A stretch of DNA of 64,000 bases from Levilinea sp. (lineage in GTDB: Bacteria; Chloroflexota; Anaerolineae; Anaerolineales; Anaerolineaceae): NCBI GenBank assembly GCA_029975215.1, contig JARKPO010000046.1:184839-248838 (forward strand). Reading direction: 5' to 3'. Position 1 is the stretch's first letter. Each line of letters starts with the position of its first letter. A program made the position numbers and the translations under genes. Below, one piece after another: positions 42,134 to 50,038 of the stretch. Under the pieces are notes generated by a model. It was not told the DNA's origin. It worked only from the letters and a program-made list of their open reading frames with translations, and ran no database searches.

Positions 42134-42200
42134 GGGTTTCACCTCCTGATGACCGCGTTCTCGACCGCATTTGGCTGCGTGCTTGCCCCCTTTGTTCCGT

Positions 42201-42229
42201 ATTGTACAACAAAACGGCGGCAAGTCCAA
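42201..42229 (-). promoter_or_regulatory. Methyltransferase promoter (TTGGAC-17-TACAAT)
   Basis: On the minus strand TTGGAC (42229-42224) and TACAAT (42206-42201) are 17 bases apart. The leader of about 60 bases ends in GGAGGT. Confidence 0.7.
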
Positions 42230-42264
42230 TGGCTGCGCGCGTATAGGCCTGGCGGGTGATGTGC

Positions 42265-42293
42265 TTGTGGAATGGGGCAGATTCTTCTAGAAT
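42265..42293 (+). promoter_or_regulatory. Hydrolase operon promoter (TTGTGG-17-TAGAAT)
   Basis: TTGTGG (42265-42270) and TAGAAT (42288-42293) are 17 bases apart, 27 bases before the GTG start at 42320. Confidence 0.65.
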
Positions 42294-42319
42294 GAGGCTA
42301 TCCTTTTGGAAAGGACGTT

Positions 42320-43090
42320 GTGATCATGAATGGAAAAATTCGCAGATTGCTGCGCATCGGGGTTCGCTTGTTGGTGTTGGGACTGCTGGTGGGGATGTTG
42401 GGTTTTGCTTTTTGGGCGGCCACGCCCCTTGGCCCCGACGCCCAGGCCGAGGCCGCCCTGCAAAACGGGGCGGGGGTGCGCGTGAGCGAGGGACAGCATT
42501 GGCTCCTGTTTGCCCCCGAAAAGGAACCCCAACCTGTGGGCTTTATCTTTTACCCCGGCGGGCGCGTGGATTACCGTTCCTATGCGCCGGTGCTGCGCCG
42601 CATCGCAGCGGCAGGCTACCCCGCCGTGGTGGTGCGCATGCCCCTATCGCTGGCTGTGACGGCCCCCAACCGAGCCGACGCCGTTTTTTCGGCTTACCCC
42701 GAGGTGGGCCAATGGGTGATCGGCGGGCATTCGCTGGGCGGGGCGATGGCGGCGGAATATGTGCTGCAAAACCCGCTGCGGGTGCGGGGACTGGTGTTTT
42801 GGGCAGCTTACCCGGCGGAATCCAGCTCGCTGGTAGATTGGGGCGGGCAGGTGCTTTCGGTGTACGCCTCGGAGGATGGGGTGGCCGACCGGCAGACGGT
42901 GTTGGGGTCGGCAGCGCGCCTGCCCCAAGGGACGCGCTGGGTGGAAATCGCCGGTGGGAACCACGCCCAATTTGGCAGCTACGGCGTTCAGCCGGGGGAC
43001 GGCACAGCGCAGATTTCGGCGGAGGCGCAGCAGGAGCAAGCCGCTCAGGCGGTGATTGACCTGCTGGCGGAGATCGGAGGACAGCCGTGA
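42320..43090 (+). CDS. Alpha/beta hydrolase, membrane-anchored
   Basis: The 256-residue protein has an N-terminal hydrophobic helix (LLRIGVRLLVLGLLVGMLGFAFWA) and an alpha/beta hydrolase fold: GFIFYPGGRVDYRSYAPVLRRIAAAGY, nucleophile elbow VIGGHSLGGAMAAEY, FWAAYPAESSSL, and GGNHAQFGSYG carrying the likely catalytic histidine. It resembles the PF12695-type hydrolases; substrate unknown. The hydrolase domain probably faces outside. GTG 42320 has AAGGA five bases upstream; ATG 42326 is possible. It overlaps the next hydrolase gene by four bases. Confidence 0.83.
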   Translation: MIMNGKIRRLLRIGVRLLVLGLLVGMLGFAFWAATPLGPDAQAEAALQNGAGVRVSEGQHWLLFAPEKEPQPVGFIFYPGGRVDYRSYAPVLRRIAAAGYPAVVVRMPLSLAVTAPNRADAVFSAYPEVGQWVIGGHSLGGAMAAEYVLQNPLRVRGLVFWAAYPAESSSLVDWGGQVLSVYASEDGVADRQTVLGSAARLPQGTRWVEIAGGNHAQFGSYGVQPGDGTAQISAEAQQEQAAQAVIDLLAEIGGQP

Positions 43091-44061
43091 AGGCTTTGAA
43101 AGTCATCGGAGCGGTGCTGGCGGCCCTGGCATTGGCAGTGCTGGCGCTGCCCATGTTGATTCCGCTGCCGCCCTTGGAAGATACCCTGCCCGCGGCAGAG
43201 CTGGCAGAGGCGGACAGCCGCTTTGTCACCGTGAACGGCCTGCGGGTGCATTATAAAGAAGCTGGTGAAGGGCAGCCGGTGGTGATTTTGCTGCACGGCT
43301 TTGGGGCCAGCGTGTTTTCGTGGCGCGAGGTGATCGCTCCGCTGGAGGAGGGGGCGCGGGTGATCGCCTACGACCGCCCAGCCTTTGGCCTGACCCAGCG
43401 GCCTATGCCCGGCGAGTGGAACGGGGAATCGCCGTACAGCCTGGGATCGCAGGTGAGCCTGCTCACCGGGCTGATGGACGCACTGGGGGTGGAAAAGGCG
43501 GTGTTGGTGGGCCATTCGGCGGGCGGAACTGTGGCGCTGCAGGCGGCTTTACGTGCACCGCAGCGCGTGGCGGGGCTGGTGTTGGTGGATGCGGCTGTGT
43601 ACAGCGAGGGCAGCCGCTTCAGCCGGTTGGGACCGCTGTTGAATTCGCCCCAGCTCAACCGCTGGGGGCCGGTGTTCACCCGCTCCATCGCGGGCGAGCC
43701 AGGGGATGTCTTTATCCGCAGCGCCTGGCACGACCCCAGCCGCCTGACGCCGGAGATTTTAGAAGGCTACCGCAAGCCGCTGCGCGCAGAAAATTGGGAT
43801 CGGGCGCTGTGGGAGCTGACCAAGGCCAACGGCCCGCACGGGTTGGCGGTGCGCTTGGGCGAGCTGACCCTGCCTGTGCTGGTGGTGACGGGGGACGATG
43901 ACCAGATTGTACCCACGGCCGACAGTCTGCGGCTGGCGGAGGAGATCCCCGGGGCGGGGCTGGCGGTTTTTTCGGCCTGCGGGCATGTGCCCCAGGAGGA
44001 ATGTCCCCAGGCGTTTTTGGAGGTGGTGCAGCCTTTTATCGATTCGTTAAGTTCTCAATAG
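43087..44061 (+). CDS. Alpha/beta hydrolase, membrane-anchored (second of pair)
   Basis: The 324-residue protein has an N-terminal hydrophobic segment (VIGAVLAALALAVLALPMLIPL) and a classical alpha/beta hydrolase: VVILLHGFGASVFSWREVIAPL (oxyanion HGFG), nucleophile elbow VLVGHSAGGTVALQAAL, VVTGDDDQIVPTADS with the acidic residue and FSACGHVPQEECP with the histidine. A cap region lies between residues 175 and 245. The substrate is unknown; the family includes esterases, lipases and epoxide hydrolases. The GTG start overlaps the upstream stop (GTGA), so the two extracytoplasmic hydrolases are made together. Confidence 0.87.
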   Translation: MKALKVIGAVLAALALAVLALPMLIPLPPLEDTLPAAELAEADSRFVTVNGLRVHYKEAGEGQPVVILLHGFGASVFSWREVIAPLEEGARVIAYDRPAFGLTQRPMPGEWNGESPYSLGSQVSLLTGLMDALGVEKAVLVGHSAGGTVALQAALRAPQRVAGLVLVDAAVYSEGSRFSRLGPLLNSPQLNRWGPVFTRSIAGEPGDVFIRSAWHDPSRLTPEILEGYRKPLRAENWDRALWELTKANGPHGLAVRLGELTLPVLVVTGDDDQIVPTADSLRLAEEIPGAGLAVFSACGHVPQEECPQAFLEVVQPFIDSLSSQ

Positions 44062-44104
44062 AACACGGATATTTTCCTGCGGTTTGAGCCGTGACGACTG
44101 GGTT

Positions 44105-45493
44105 TTATCCGATGATGTCGGTTAGATCGAAAAGCATCACGTCCGTCCGGGCCGCTACGGCTTCCATCAGCTGGGGGGTAAATCCAGAACGAGCGCACAG
44201 CGCCAAACGGATTTGACGGTTTTCCAACTCAGGCCTGACCCGGATTGACTTTCGCTCCAGTTCTGCCAGAATATCCACCCCGATAGGCCTGCTCGTCCAT
44301 TTGCATTCCGCCAGGACGGCATCCGTCTCCCCAAGTACGACAACGTCCACCTCTTCATTCGCATTCCACCAATTTCCAACCTGGGTCGGAACAAAGGGTA
44401 ATTTCCCAGATATTCCGGCCCGCCAGAAGGATTGCCGGCATACCTCCTCAAAGGTCAAGCTGGTGAAATGGTCAATTTCCGGGATCACTTGATTTTCCAG
44501 GATCATTTGCGCCCCGCCACGTTCAAGCTGCGAGCGGTTGGGGTGAACATATCGAAACCAAAAACGCAGGTAATGATCTTTGAGGCGGTAGATTCCCCGG
44601 CGGCTCTTATGCGGCTGTGTTTCTGTCACTGGAACAACACGTTCCACCAGGTGAAGCTGCTGCAGCGTATCCAGATACGCGGTCGCGCCTTCAATACCGG
44701 TGGCCTGTTTAATTTCATTTAAGCGGGTATTTCCCGCCGCGATGGCCTGCAGAATGGCGAAGTAATTGCGCGGCTCTCGCAGTTCTTGTTGGAGCACAAA
44801 ACGCACTTCGTCATATAAGAATGACCCTCGGCTGAGGATTCCATCCAGAATATTTTCACTCAGAGACTGCTGGGGTTGAAGGGTGTGCAGATAAGCCGGG
44901 GTGCCGCCATAAATTGCATAGGCGCGAACCTGATCGGCGGCATCATAGGATGAGAAAAACAGCCGGGCATCTTGAAACCGCAACGGTTCCAGCAGATACT
45001 GCGCTGTTCTCCTGCCGTACAGGGGCGACTGATATCCCAAGACGGCAGCTTCCATCATGCCAATGTAAGAGCCGCAAAGGATCAGCATGATCTGGCTGTT
45101 TTTTAAAGTCTGGTCCCAGACGCGCTGAAGGATGGTAGCAAGAGGGGGGTGAGCTGTCACCAGGTATGGGAATTCGTCCAAGACAACTACCAGCCGTTCG
45201 GTTTGAGCAGCCTGGGCGAGGGCAAGGAACAGATCTTCCCAGCTTGAATACACAGCATTCATCTGGTGAGGGCCAAACAAAACGGTATTGACCGCAGCGG
45301 ACAGCGCCGTGCGAAGGGAGACCTCCGAACCTAAGTCCGAGACGAAGAAAATGGCCCGCTTGTTTTCACAAAAACGCGCCAGCAATTCGGTTTTGCCAAC
45401 CCGCCTTCGGCCGTAGAGGACGAAGAACTCCGCTTTACCGGATGCATAGCGTTTTTTTAGTAATTCAAGTTCCGCCACGCGGTTCACGAACAT
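44105..45493 (-). CDS. Archaeal-type AAA ATPase with C-terminal DUF234 (PD-(D/E)xK-like) domain
   Basis: The 462-residue protein has Walker A LYGRRRVGKTELL (about residues 26-38), Walker B RLVVVLDEFPYL, sensor-like LILCGSYIGMME, a winged-helix part (GNTRLNEIKQATGIEGATAYLDTLQQLHLVERVVPV) and a C-terminal DUF234 domain with EVDVVVLGETDAVLAECKW, matching the E..D..xExK layout of restriction-like nucleases. Such orphan ATPases are common in archaea, thermophiles and Chloroflexota; function unknown, defence or mobile-element links suspected. ATG 45493 is chosen because GGAGG lies five bases upstream. Base composition is less GC-rich than neighbours and the upstream region is very AT-rich. Confidence 0.85.
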   Translation of the reverse strand: MFVNRVAELELLKKRYASGKAEFFVLYGRRRVGKTELLARFCENKRAIFFVSDLGSEVSLRTALSAAVNTVLFGPHQMNAVYSSWEDLFLALAQAAQTERLVVVLDEFPYLVTAHPPLATILQRVWDQTLKNSQIMLILCGSYIGMMEAAVLGYQSPLYGRRTAQYLLEPLRFQDARLFFSSYDAADQVRAYAIYGGTPAYLHTLQPQQSLSENILDGILSRGSFLYDEVRFVLQQELREPRNYFAILQAIAAGNTRLNEIKQATGIEGATAYLDTLQQLHLVERVVPVTETQPHKSRRGIYRLKDHYLRFWFRYVHPNRSQLERGGAQMILENQVIPEIDHFTSLTFEEVCRQSFWRAGISGKLPFVPTQVGNWWNANEEVDVVVLGETDAVLAECKWTSRPIGVDILAELERKSIRVRPELENRQIRLALCARSGFTPQLMEAVAARTDVMLFDLTDIIG

Positions 45494-45536
45494 AGAAGCC
45501 TCCATCACAAAGGCGAAACGATCATAAAGAAATCTA

Positions 45537-45577
45537 AATTATGATAATCATAATTATCTTATGTATTATAACACATA
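45537..45577 (-). promoter_or_regulatory. Extended -10 promoter with Fur-box-like palindrome
   Basis: On the minus strand TGTTATAAT (extended -10; TATAAT at 45570-45565) gives a start near 45558. Just downstream is AATTATGATAATCATAATT (45537-45555), a 9-1-9 inverted repeat that matches 15 of 19 positions of the classical Fur box. TATGT-N8-ACATA (45560-45577) straddles the -10 box. Both are placed for repression of the ATPase gene. Confidence 0.55.
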
Positions 45578-45679
45578 CCACCCGTATTCATTCAACCCAA
45601 TTCGTTAATTGCATCCATTGACCTGGGCGTGCATCCCCTGACGATCGTGAGACGGAAACAGAGGCACGCTTAAAAAGAA

Positions 45680-45712
45680 ACCGGCACAGGCTGTGCTTCT
45701 GCCTGTGCCGGT
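45680..45712 (-). terminator. EamA gene terminator
   Basis: ACCGGCACAGGC (45680-45691) and GCCTGTGCCGGT (45701-45712) form a perfect 12-bp stem; on the minus strand it is followed by TTTCTTTTT. It lies six bases after the EamA stop codon. The rest of the gap 45578-45679 shows no gene. Confidence 0.88.
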
Positions 45713-45717
45713 GGGCT

Positions 45718-46605
45718 TTACGCGGGTGGGGTGCTTTCGGCTGGGGCTGCTGTGGGGCTGCCCACCTGCGCCAGGAGAATGGCCCCCATGATGAAGACGC
45801 AGCCAACCAATTGGAAGGGGGTCAGCCGTTCGCTGAGGATGAGGAAGCCGAACAGGGCGGCAAAGACGGCTTCGGTGCTGAGGATGATGGCGGCATCTGT
45901 GGGCGGGGCGTGGCGCTGGGCCATGACTTGCAGGGTGAAGCCGATGGCGATGGAGAAGATGCCGGTGTAAAGGATGGGGCCAAAGGCAGGGATCAGGCCG
46001 CCCAACTGGCCGCGTTCAAGGATCAGGCCGATGATCAGATTGAAAACGGCGGCCACGCCGTACTGCCCCACGGCAAAGGGGATCACCGGCAGGGATTCGG
46101 CGGCGCGACCGACGATGATGACATGCAAGGCCCAGAAGACGGCCCCCACCAGCACCAATGCGTCGCCCGCATTGGGGACGAACCGTCCGGCAGTGCTGAG
46201 CAAGTAGATGCCCACCACCGAAAGGCCCGCGGCCGCCCATACGGCCGGGGCAATCCGGCGGCGCCACACCAGGCTGAGCAGCATAGGGGTGAAGACCACG
46301 TACAAGCCGGTGAGAAAGCCCGCGTTTCCGGCTGTAGTGGTTGTGACGCCCGCCTGCTGAAAGGCGCTGGCGGCAAACAGCATGGTTCCGGCGGCGGCGG
46401 TGAGCTTCCATTGACTTTTGCGCAGCCCGCCGGCGCGCAGGGCAAAGGGCAGCAGCAGCAGTGCCCCCAACGCCAGACGGGCGGCGTTGAACAGGAAGGG
46501 GCCGAGATGTTCGCTGGCCAACCGCTGGGCGGAGAACCCGCCGCCCCACAAGGCGGCGACCAGCAGCAGGATGAGATCGGCTTTCAGGCGGGTGCTGATT
46601 TTCAT
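45718..46605 (-). CDS. EamA/DMT superfamily transporter
   Basis: The 295-residue protein has about ten hydrophobic helices arranged as two EamA repeats: ILLLVAALWGGGFSAQRLASEHLGPFLFNAARLALGALLLLPFAL in the first and GDALVLVGAVFWALHVIIVGRAAE plus AIILSTEAVFAALFGFLILSERLTPFQLVGCVFIMGAILL in the second. Members export amino acids, metabolites or drugs; the substrate is unknown. ATG 46605 overlaps the stop of the upstream methyltransferase (ATGA), so the two are coupled. Confidence 0.88.
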   Translation of the reverse strand: MKISTRLKADLILLLVAALWGGGFSAQRLASEHLGPFLFNAARLALGALLLLPFALRAGGLRKSQWKLTAAAGTMLFAASAFQQAGVTTTTAGNAGFLTGLYVVFTPMLLSLVWRRRIAPAVWAAAGLSVVGIYLLSTAGRFVPNAGDALVLVGAVFWALHVIIVGRAAESLPVIPFAVGQYGVAAVFNLIIGLILERGQLGGLIPAFGPILYTGIFSIAIGFTLQVMAQRHAPPTDAAIILSTEAVFAALFGFLILSERLTPFQLVGCVFIMGAILLAQVGSPTAAPAESTPPA

Positions 46606-47312
46606 TGCGGCTTCCGTCCCAGCCACAACCCGCGGCCGGTGATGCCTTGCGGTTCGTAGGTGGTTTGCAGGCCAGCCTTTTCAAAGGCGGCGCGCATTTC
46701 AGCTTCTTCGGTCAGGCGCAATTCCAGCGCCTCGCGGTGGTATTGGGTTTCCTGGGGGGTGGCGATGAGGTAATGGAAATCCAAAACGGTGATGCGTTCG
46801 TTGACGGGGGGCAGGCTGGTGTTGGCGCGCACCAGTTTGACGTCGCCCAGCTCGGCGGTGATCATGTGGGGGCGGCCGGGGTGCCAATCGGCAGGACGGA
46901 ACCAGGGCTCCACCGCCAGAACTCCGCCAGGGAGCAGGTGGCGAGCCATATTGGCCACGGCGGTTTCCAGGTCTTCCTGGGTGAGCATGTGGCCGATGGC
47001 GCTGAACAGGCAGGAGACAACGTCAAAGCGTTCGGGCAGGCTGAAAGTGCGCATATCGCCCTGGTGGAAGGTCAGCCCAGGGTTGCGCTGCCGGGCGGCG
47101 GCTAATAGACCGTCTTCCAGATCGAGGCCGGTGCAGGTGAACTCGCGGGCCAGCCATTCAATGTGTTTGCCTGTGCCGCAGGCTACATCCAACCAGCGTT
47201 TTCCGTCGCTTTGCAGGTGGGGCTGGATGAGCTGGATGAGGTCTTGAGACTCTTTTGCATAATTTTTGAACGAATAGAACGCGTCGTAATACTGCACCCA
47301 GGTGGGGTCCAT
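46602..47312 (-). CDS. Class I SAM-dependent methyltransferase
   Basis: The 236-residue protein begins YYDAFYSFKNYAKESQDLIQLI and has SAM motifs RWLDVACGTGKHIEWLA, CTGLDLEDGLLAAARQRNPGLTFHQGDMRTF, FDVVSCLFSAIGHM and LLPGGVLAVEPWFRP. The pattern is close to small-molecule N- or C-methyltransferases, including deoxysugar N-methyltransferases, but the acceptor is unknown. ATG 47312 has GAGG nearby upstream and is the family start. It is translationally coupled to the EamA transporter, which might export a methylated product; this is inference. Confidence 0.85.
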   Translation of the reverse strand: MDPTWVQYYDAFYSFKNYAKESQDLIQLIQPHLQSDGKRWLDVACGTGKHIEWLAREFTCTGLDLEDGLLAAARQRNPGLTFHQGDMRTFSLPERFDVVSCLFSAIGHMLTQEDLETAVANMARHLLPGGVLAVEPWFRPADWHPGRPHMITAELGDVKLVRANTSLPPVNERITVLDFHYLIATPQETQYHREALELRLTEEAEMRAAFEKAGLQTTYEPQGITGRGLWLGRKPQ

Positions 47313-47362
47313 AGGTTTCCTCGTGAGGGGATGGGATAGTCTTTTCATTTTACACGAAAAAG

Positions 47363-47400
47363 AAAAACTCCCTGGGCTGGAGAGCCGCAAGGAGCTTTTT
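47363..47400 (-). terminator. mscL operon terminator
   Basis: On the minus strand a stem CTCC..GGCT / AGCC..GGGAG with a CTCC loop is followed by TTTTTCTTTTT. It lies about 20 bases after the mscL stop. Confidence 0.75.
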
Positions 47401-47420
47401 GAAGGATGATCCGTAAGAGG

Positions 47421-47855
47421 CTACAGCTGCGAGGTGCAGTGTGGGCAGCGGGTGGCCTTGAGGGGGATGGTGCTGAGGCAGTAGGGGCACTCTTTGGTGG
47501 TGGGGGCCGCGATTTCTTCGGCCTTCTTGGGAATGACGGCGTTGGCTGCGCGGATGACCAGGAAGATGATCAGGGCTACCAGGAGGAAATCGATGATGTT
47601 GTTGATAAACAGGCCGTATTTTAACAGAGGCGCACCGGCTTCTTCGGCAGCTTTGAGGCTGGCGTAGCTGCCGCCGTCCAGCGCCCAGAAGAGGTTGCTG
47701 AAATCCATTTTGCCGAGGAGCATGCCGATGGGGGGCATAATCACATCATTCACCAGGGAGGTGATGATCTTGCCGAAGGCGCCGCCGATGATGACGGCCA
47801 CGGCCAGGTCGAGGACGTTGCCGCGCAGGATGAAAGCCTTAAATTCTTTGAGCAT
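47421..47855 (-). CDS. mscL: Large-conductance mechanosensitive channel MscL with C-terminal zinc ribbon
   Basis: The 144-residue channel has the N-terminal [46 protein letters not shown] segment (first pore helix with its G/A-rich face), a periplasmic loop, and the second helix [22 protein letters not shown]. The C-terminus adds [24 protein letters not shown], a Cys4 zinc-ribbon-like tail (CxxC twice), in place of the usual charged helix. MscL opens at high membrane tension to release osmolytes. AAGGAG lies six bases before ATG 47855. It is the last gene of a stress-type operon. Confidence 0.93.
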   Translation of the reverse strand: MLKEFKAFILRGNVLDLAVAVIIGGAFGKIITSLVNDVIMPPIGMLLGKMDFSNLFWALDGGSYASLKAAEEAGAPLLKYGLFINNIIDFLLVALIIFLVIRAANAVIPKKAEEIAAPTTKECPYCLSTIPLKATRCPHCTSQL

Positions 47856-47954
47856 TTCATTCTCCTTATATTGAAACAGAACGGGCCGCACAAGCAAACC
47901 GGATGACCGGAGCGCCTGGGCGGCCCGAAGATAGGCTGTTGAGCAGTGCAAAAA

Positions 47955-48359
47955 TTAGTATTCGATTTCCCGCGGGAGGGCAGCCGCCTGGGCGACCCAG
48001 TCTTTGACCATGCTCTCAGTGGGCAGACGCCGCACGAGCTTCTTTTGGGCGTTCACTTCTTCCATTTTCTTGAGCAGGTTAGCTGGAACGCGCTTGGCCA
48101 GTTCGGGAACGGTATCTACCCCGGCTTCTTCCAACAAGTCCGCATATTCGGAACCAACACCCTTGATGCGAAACAGGTCGGCGTGGTTGACCCATTCAAG
48201 GATCAATTTGTCGGCGATGCCGGTTTTTTCCGCCAGGGCCTTGCGCCCGGCGGGTTTCTTGCCAGCGCTCAGCAGGGCTTCGAGGCTGCCAATGCCGGCT
48301 TCTTCCAACTTCTTTGCGTAAGCGGGGCCAATTCCTTCGATATCCAGCAGTTTTGTCAT
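47955..48359 (-). CDS. DUF4332 helix-hairpin-helix protein
   Basis: The 134-residue protein has two tandem helix-hairpin-helix units, LLDIEGIGPAYAKKLEEAGIGSLEALL and LFRIKGVGSEYADLLEEAGVDTVPELA, as in DUF4332 (a relative of the ribosomal S13/topoisomerase-like HhH fold). DNA binding is plausible but unproven. It sits between a small helical protein and mscL on the same strand, 48 bases after the former and about 99 bases before the latter. Confidence 0.85.
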   Translation of the reverse strand: MTKLLDIEGIGPAYAKKLEEAGIGSLEALLSAGKKPAGRKALAEKTGIADKLILEWVNHADLFRIKGVGSEYADLLEEAGVDTVPELAKRVPANLLKKMEEVNAQKKLVRRLPTESMVKDWVAQAAALPREIEY

Positions 48360-48407
48360 TCTGATTTCCTCCGGTTTGTTTGGGTTCAGACCACATGAAA
48401 GCGGGGC

Positions 48408-48605
48408 TTAGCGTTTGTTTAACATGCCCCCCAGGCCGTCCATCAAGTTTTGGGCGCCGCCGCCAGTGATGACGGCATCCAATTGCGCGGCGATGGGAGC
48501 CGGCAGTTTCTTCTTCAGGAAGTCCATGACCGTTTCAACAGCGATTTTGGCCTGGGCTTCGGGGATGCCCGTTTTCTTGCTGACCAATTTGACCAGTTCG
48601 TCCAT
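48408..48605 (-). CDS. Small helical protein (DUF2267/DUF937-like), unknown function
   Basis: The 65-residue protein (MDELVKLVSKKTGIPEAQAKIAVETV..., then FLKKKLPAPIAAQLDAVI and a Gly-rich GGGAQNLMDGLGGML tail) resembles small stress-associated proteins of the DUF2267/DUF937 type. ATG 48605 is chosen for the AAGGAGG seven bases upstream; the longer frame starts before the promoter. It is the first gene of the unit ending in mscL and is driven by a near-consensus promoter. Confidence 0.75.
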   Translation of the reverse strand: MDELVKLVSKKTGIPEAQAKIAVETVMDFLKKKLPAPIAAQLDAVITGGGAQNLMDGLGGMLNKR

Positions 48606-48663
48606 GCAGCCCTCCTTAGGTGATTTGAGATGAGTGAAATAAGATCCATTCAACCCTAAATCC

Positions 48664-48693
48664 ATTATAGTCATAAAACCAGCGAAAAGTCAA
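48664..48693 (-). promoter_or_regulatory. mscL-operon promoter (TTGACT-18-TATAAT)
   Basis: On the minus strand TTGACT (48693-48688) and TATAAT (48669-48664) are 18 bases apart, 58 bases before ATG 48605. It is one of the strongest predicted promoters here. Confidence 0.8.
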
Positions 48694-48750
48694 AGCGATT
48701 TCTGATTTGGGTACGGCGGGTGCGGGGTTTCTGGTGAAAGGGCGGGGGAA

Positions 48751-48767
48751 TGTTGCGCCGCGCAACA
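48751..48767 (+). promoter_or_regulatory. Palindrome upstream of the lacI-type promoter
   Basis: TGTTGCG-CCG-CGCAACA is a perfect 7-3-7 inverted repeat ending 18 bases before the -35 box at 48786. It lies between two divergent promoters and may bind a second regulator. Confidence 0.45.
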
Positions 48768-48785
48768 AAATTTAAGATAAACTGC

Positions 48786-48814
48786 TTGACATTCCCTTTG
48801 AAACGCGCTATAGT
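48786..48814 (+). promoter_or_regulatory. Promoter of the cellobiose locus regulator (TTGACA-17-TATAGT)
   Basis: Perfect TTGACA (48786-48791) and TATAGT (48809-48814) are 17 bases apart. The predicted start falls inside operator O1. Confidence 0.85.
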
Positions 48815-48815
48815 A

Positions 48816-48829
48816 TGAGAGCGCTCCCA
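48816..48829 (+). promoter_or_regulatory. LacI-family operator O1
   Basis: TGAGAGCGCTCCCA is a CG-centred near-palindrome of the LacI-family type, placed at the transcription start just after the -10 box. Confidence 0.8.
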
Positions 48830-48895
48830 AAAAATCCCAAATTTCTCAATTGGTCACCGCAGTCCCTTCAAAACGGCTTGCATCGCCCGCTGGAA

Positions 48896-48909
48896 TGGGA
48901 GCGCTCTCA
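48896..48909 (+). promoter_or_regulatory. LacI-family operator O2
   Basis: TGGGAGCGCTCTCA is the exact reverse complement of O1, centred 80 bases downstream and 16 bases before the regulator's ATG. Two sites about 80 bases apart could allow looping or a roadblock. Confidence 0.8.
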
Positions 48910-48924
48910 GGAGAAACCCCGTTC

Positions 48925-49947
48925 ATGCCCCTTACCCTCGAAGATATTGCCGCTCTATCCGGCACTTCCCGCTCCACCGTTTCGCGCGTCATTAACGGCG
49001 ATCATGCGGTGCGGGCGGCCACGCGGGAACGGGTGATGACGGTGCTGCAAACCCTCAATTTTCAACCCAATTTGGCGGCACGCGGTTTGGCTGCCGGGCA
49101 TACGCGGGTTTTGGGGTTGGTGATCCCGATGGGTGTCTCCACCATCTTCACAGATCCCTTTTTCCCGATGCTCATCCAGGGCGTGTCCAGCGCCTGCAAT
49201 GCCTGTGACTACTCGGTGATGCTGTGGTTGGCTGAGCCGGAGTATGAGCGCCGCACCATTTCCAAGATCTTCTACAACGGCCTGCTGGACGGTGTGATTG
49301 TGGCCTCTATGCTGACCGATGATCCTATCATCGAAGCGTTAGGAGATGGGCGGCTGCCTTTCGTGCTGATCGGCCGCAATCCTTCCCGCGAGCAAACCTG
49401 CTATGTGGATGTGGACAACGCCCAATCCTCACGTCAGGCTGTGCTGCATCTGCTGCGTTTGGGCCGCCGCCGCGTGGCCACCATCACCGGCCCGCAGAAC
49501 ATGATCGGCGGCATTGACCGGCTGCAGGGTTATCAGACGGCCTTGCGCGAGCGCGGGCTGCCGATTTTGCCGGAGCTGGTGGCCGAGGGCGACTTTACCG
49601 AGATGGGCGGCTACATCGCCATGCGCCAGTTGCTGCGCGCCCGCCCTGACGCTGTCTTTGCGGCTTCGGACATGATGGCCATCGGCGCGCTGCGCGCCCT
49701 GACGGAAGCCGGTCTGCGGGTTCCGCAGGATATTTCGTTGGTGGGTTTTGATGATATACCGGCTGCGGCGCACACTGTGCCCCCGCTGACCACCGTGCGC
49801 CAACCCACGCAGCGTATGGGCGCGCTGGCTGTGGAAACGCTGATTGATCGTATCGAAAATCCCTCGCCGGAAGTTTGTCACCTGGTGCTTCCGGCGGAGC
49901 TGATGGTGCGCGAATCGTGCGGCACCAGCCTGGGCCTCTTTCATTAA
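48925..49947 (+). CDS. LacI family transcriptional regulator of the cellobiose locus
   Basis: The 340-residue repressor has an N-terminal helix-turn-helix and hinge (LTLEDIAALSGTSRSTVSRVINGDHAVRAATRERVMTVL...LAARGLA) and a periplasmic-binding-protein-like ligand domain (VLGLVIPMG, FDGV-like YNGLLDGVIVAS, PDAVFAASDMMAIGALRAL, PQDISLVGFDDIPAAAHTVPPLTTV). The hinge and HTH suit operators with the central CG seen at O1 and O2. ATG 48925 has AGGAGA upstream. The position just before the ABC importer and GH94 phosphorylase genes suggests control by cellobiose or a derivative, with autorepression. Confidence 0.93.
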   Translation: MPLTLEDIAALSGTSRSTVSRVINGDHAVRAATRERVMTVLQTLNFQPNLAARGLAAGHTRVLGLVIPMGVSTIFTDPFFPMLIQGVSSACNACDYSVMLWLAEPEYERRTISKIFYNGLLDGVIVASMLTDDPIIEALGDGRLPFVLIGRNPSREQTCYVDVDNAQSSRQAVLHLLRLGRRRVATITGPQNMIGGIDRLQGYQTALRERGLPILPELVAEGDFTEMGGYIAMRQLLRARPDAVFAASDMMAIGALRALTEAGLRVPQDISLVGFDDIPAAAHTVPPLTTVRQPTQRMGALAVETLIDRIENPSPEVCHLVLPAELMVRESCGTSLGLFH

Positions 49948-50038
49948 TGTGCCTCCCGGCCCAGGAGCAAATAACGACAGACCAGGAACCCTAAACAGGA
50001 GGAGCGCAGAAGCGAAAATACCCCCATCCCCATCCAGA

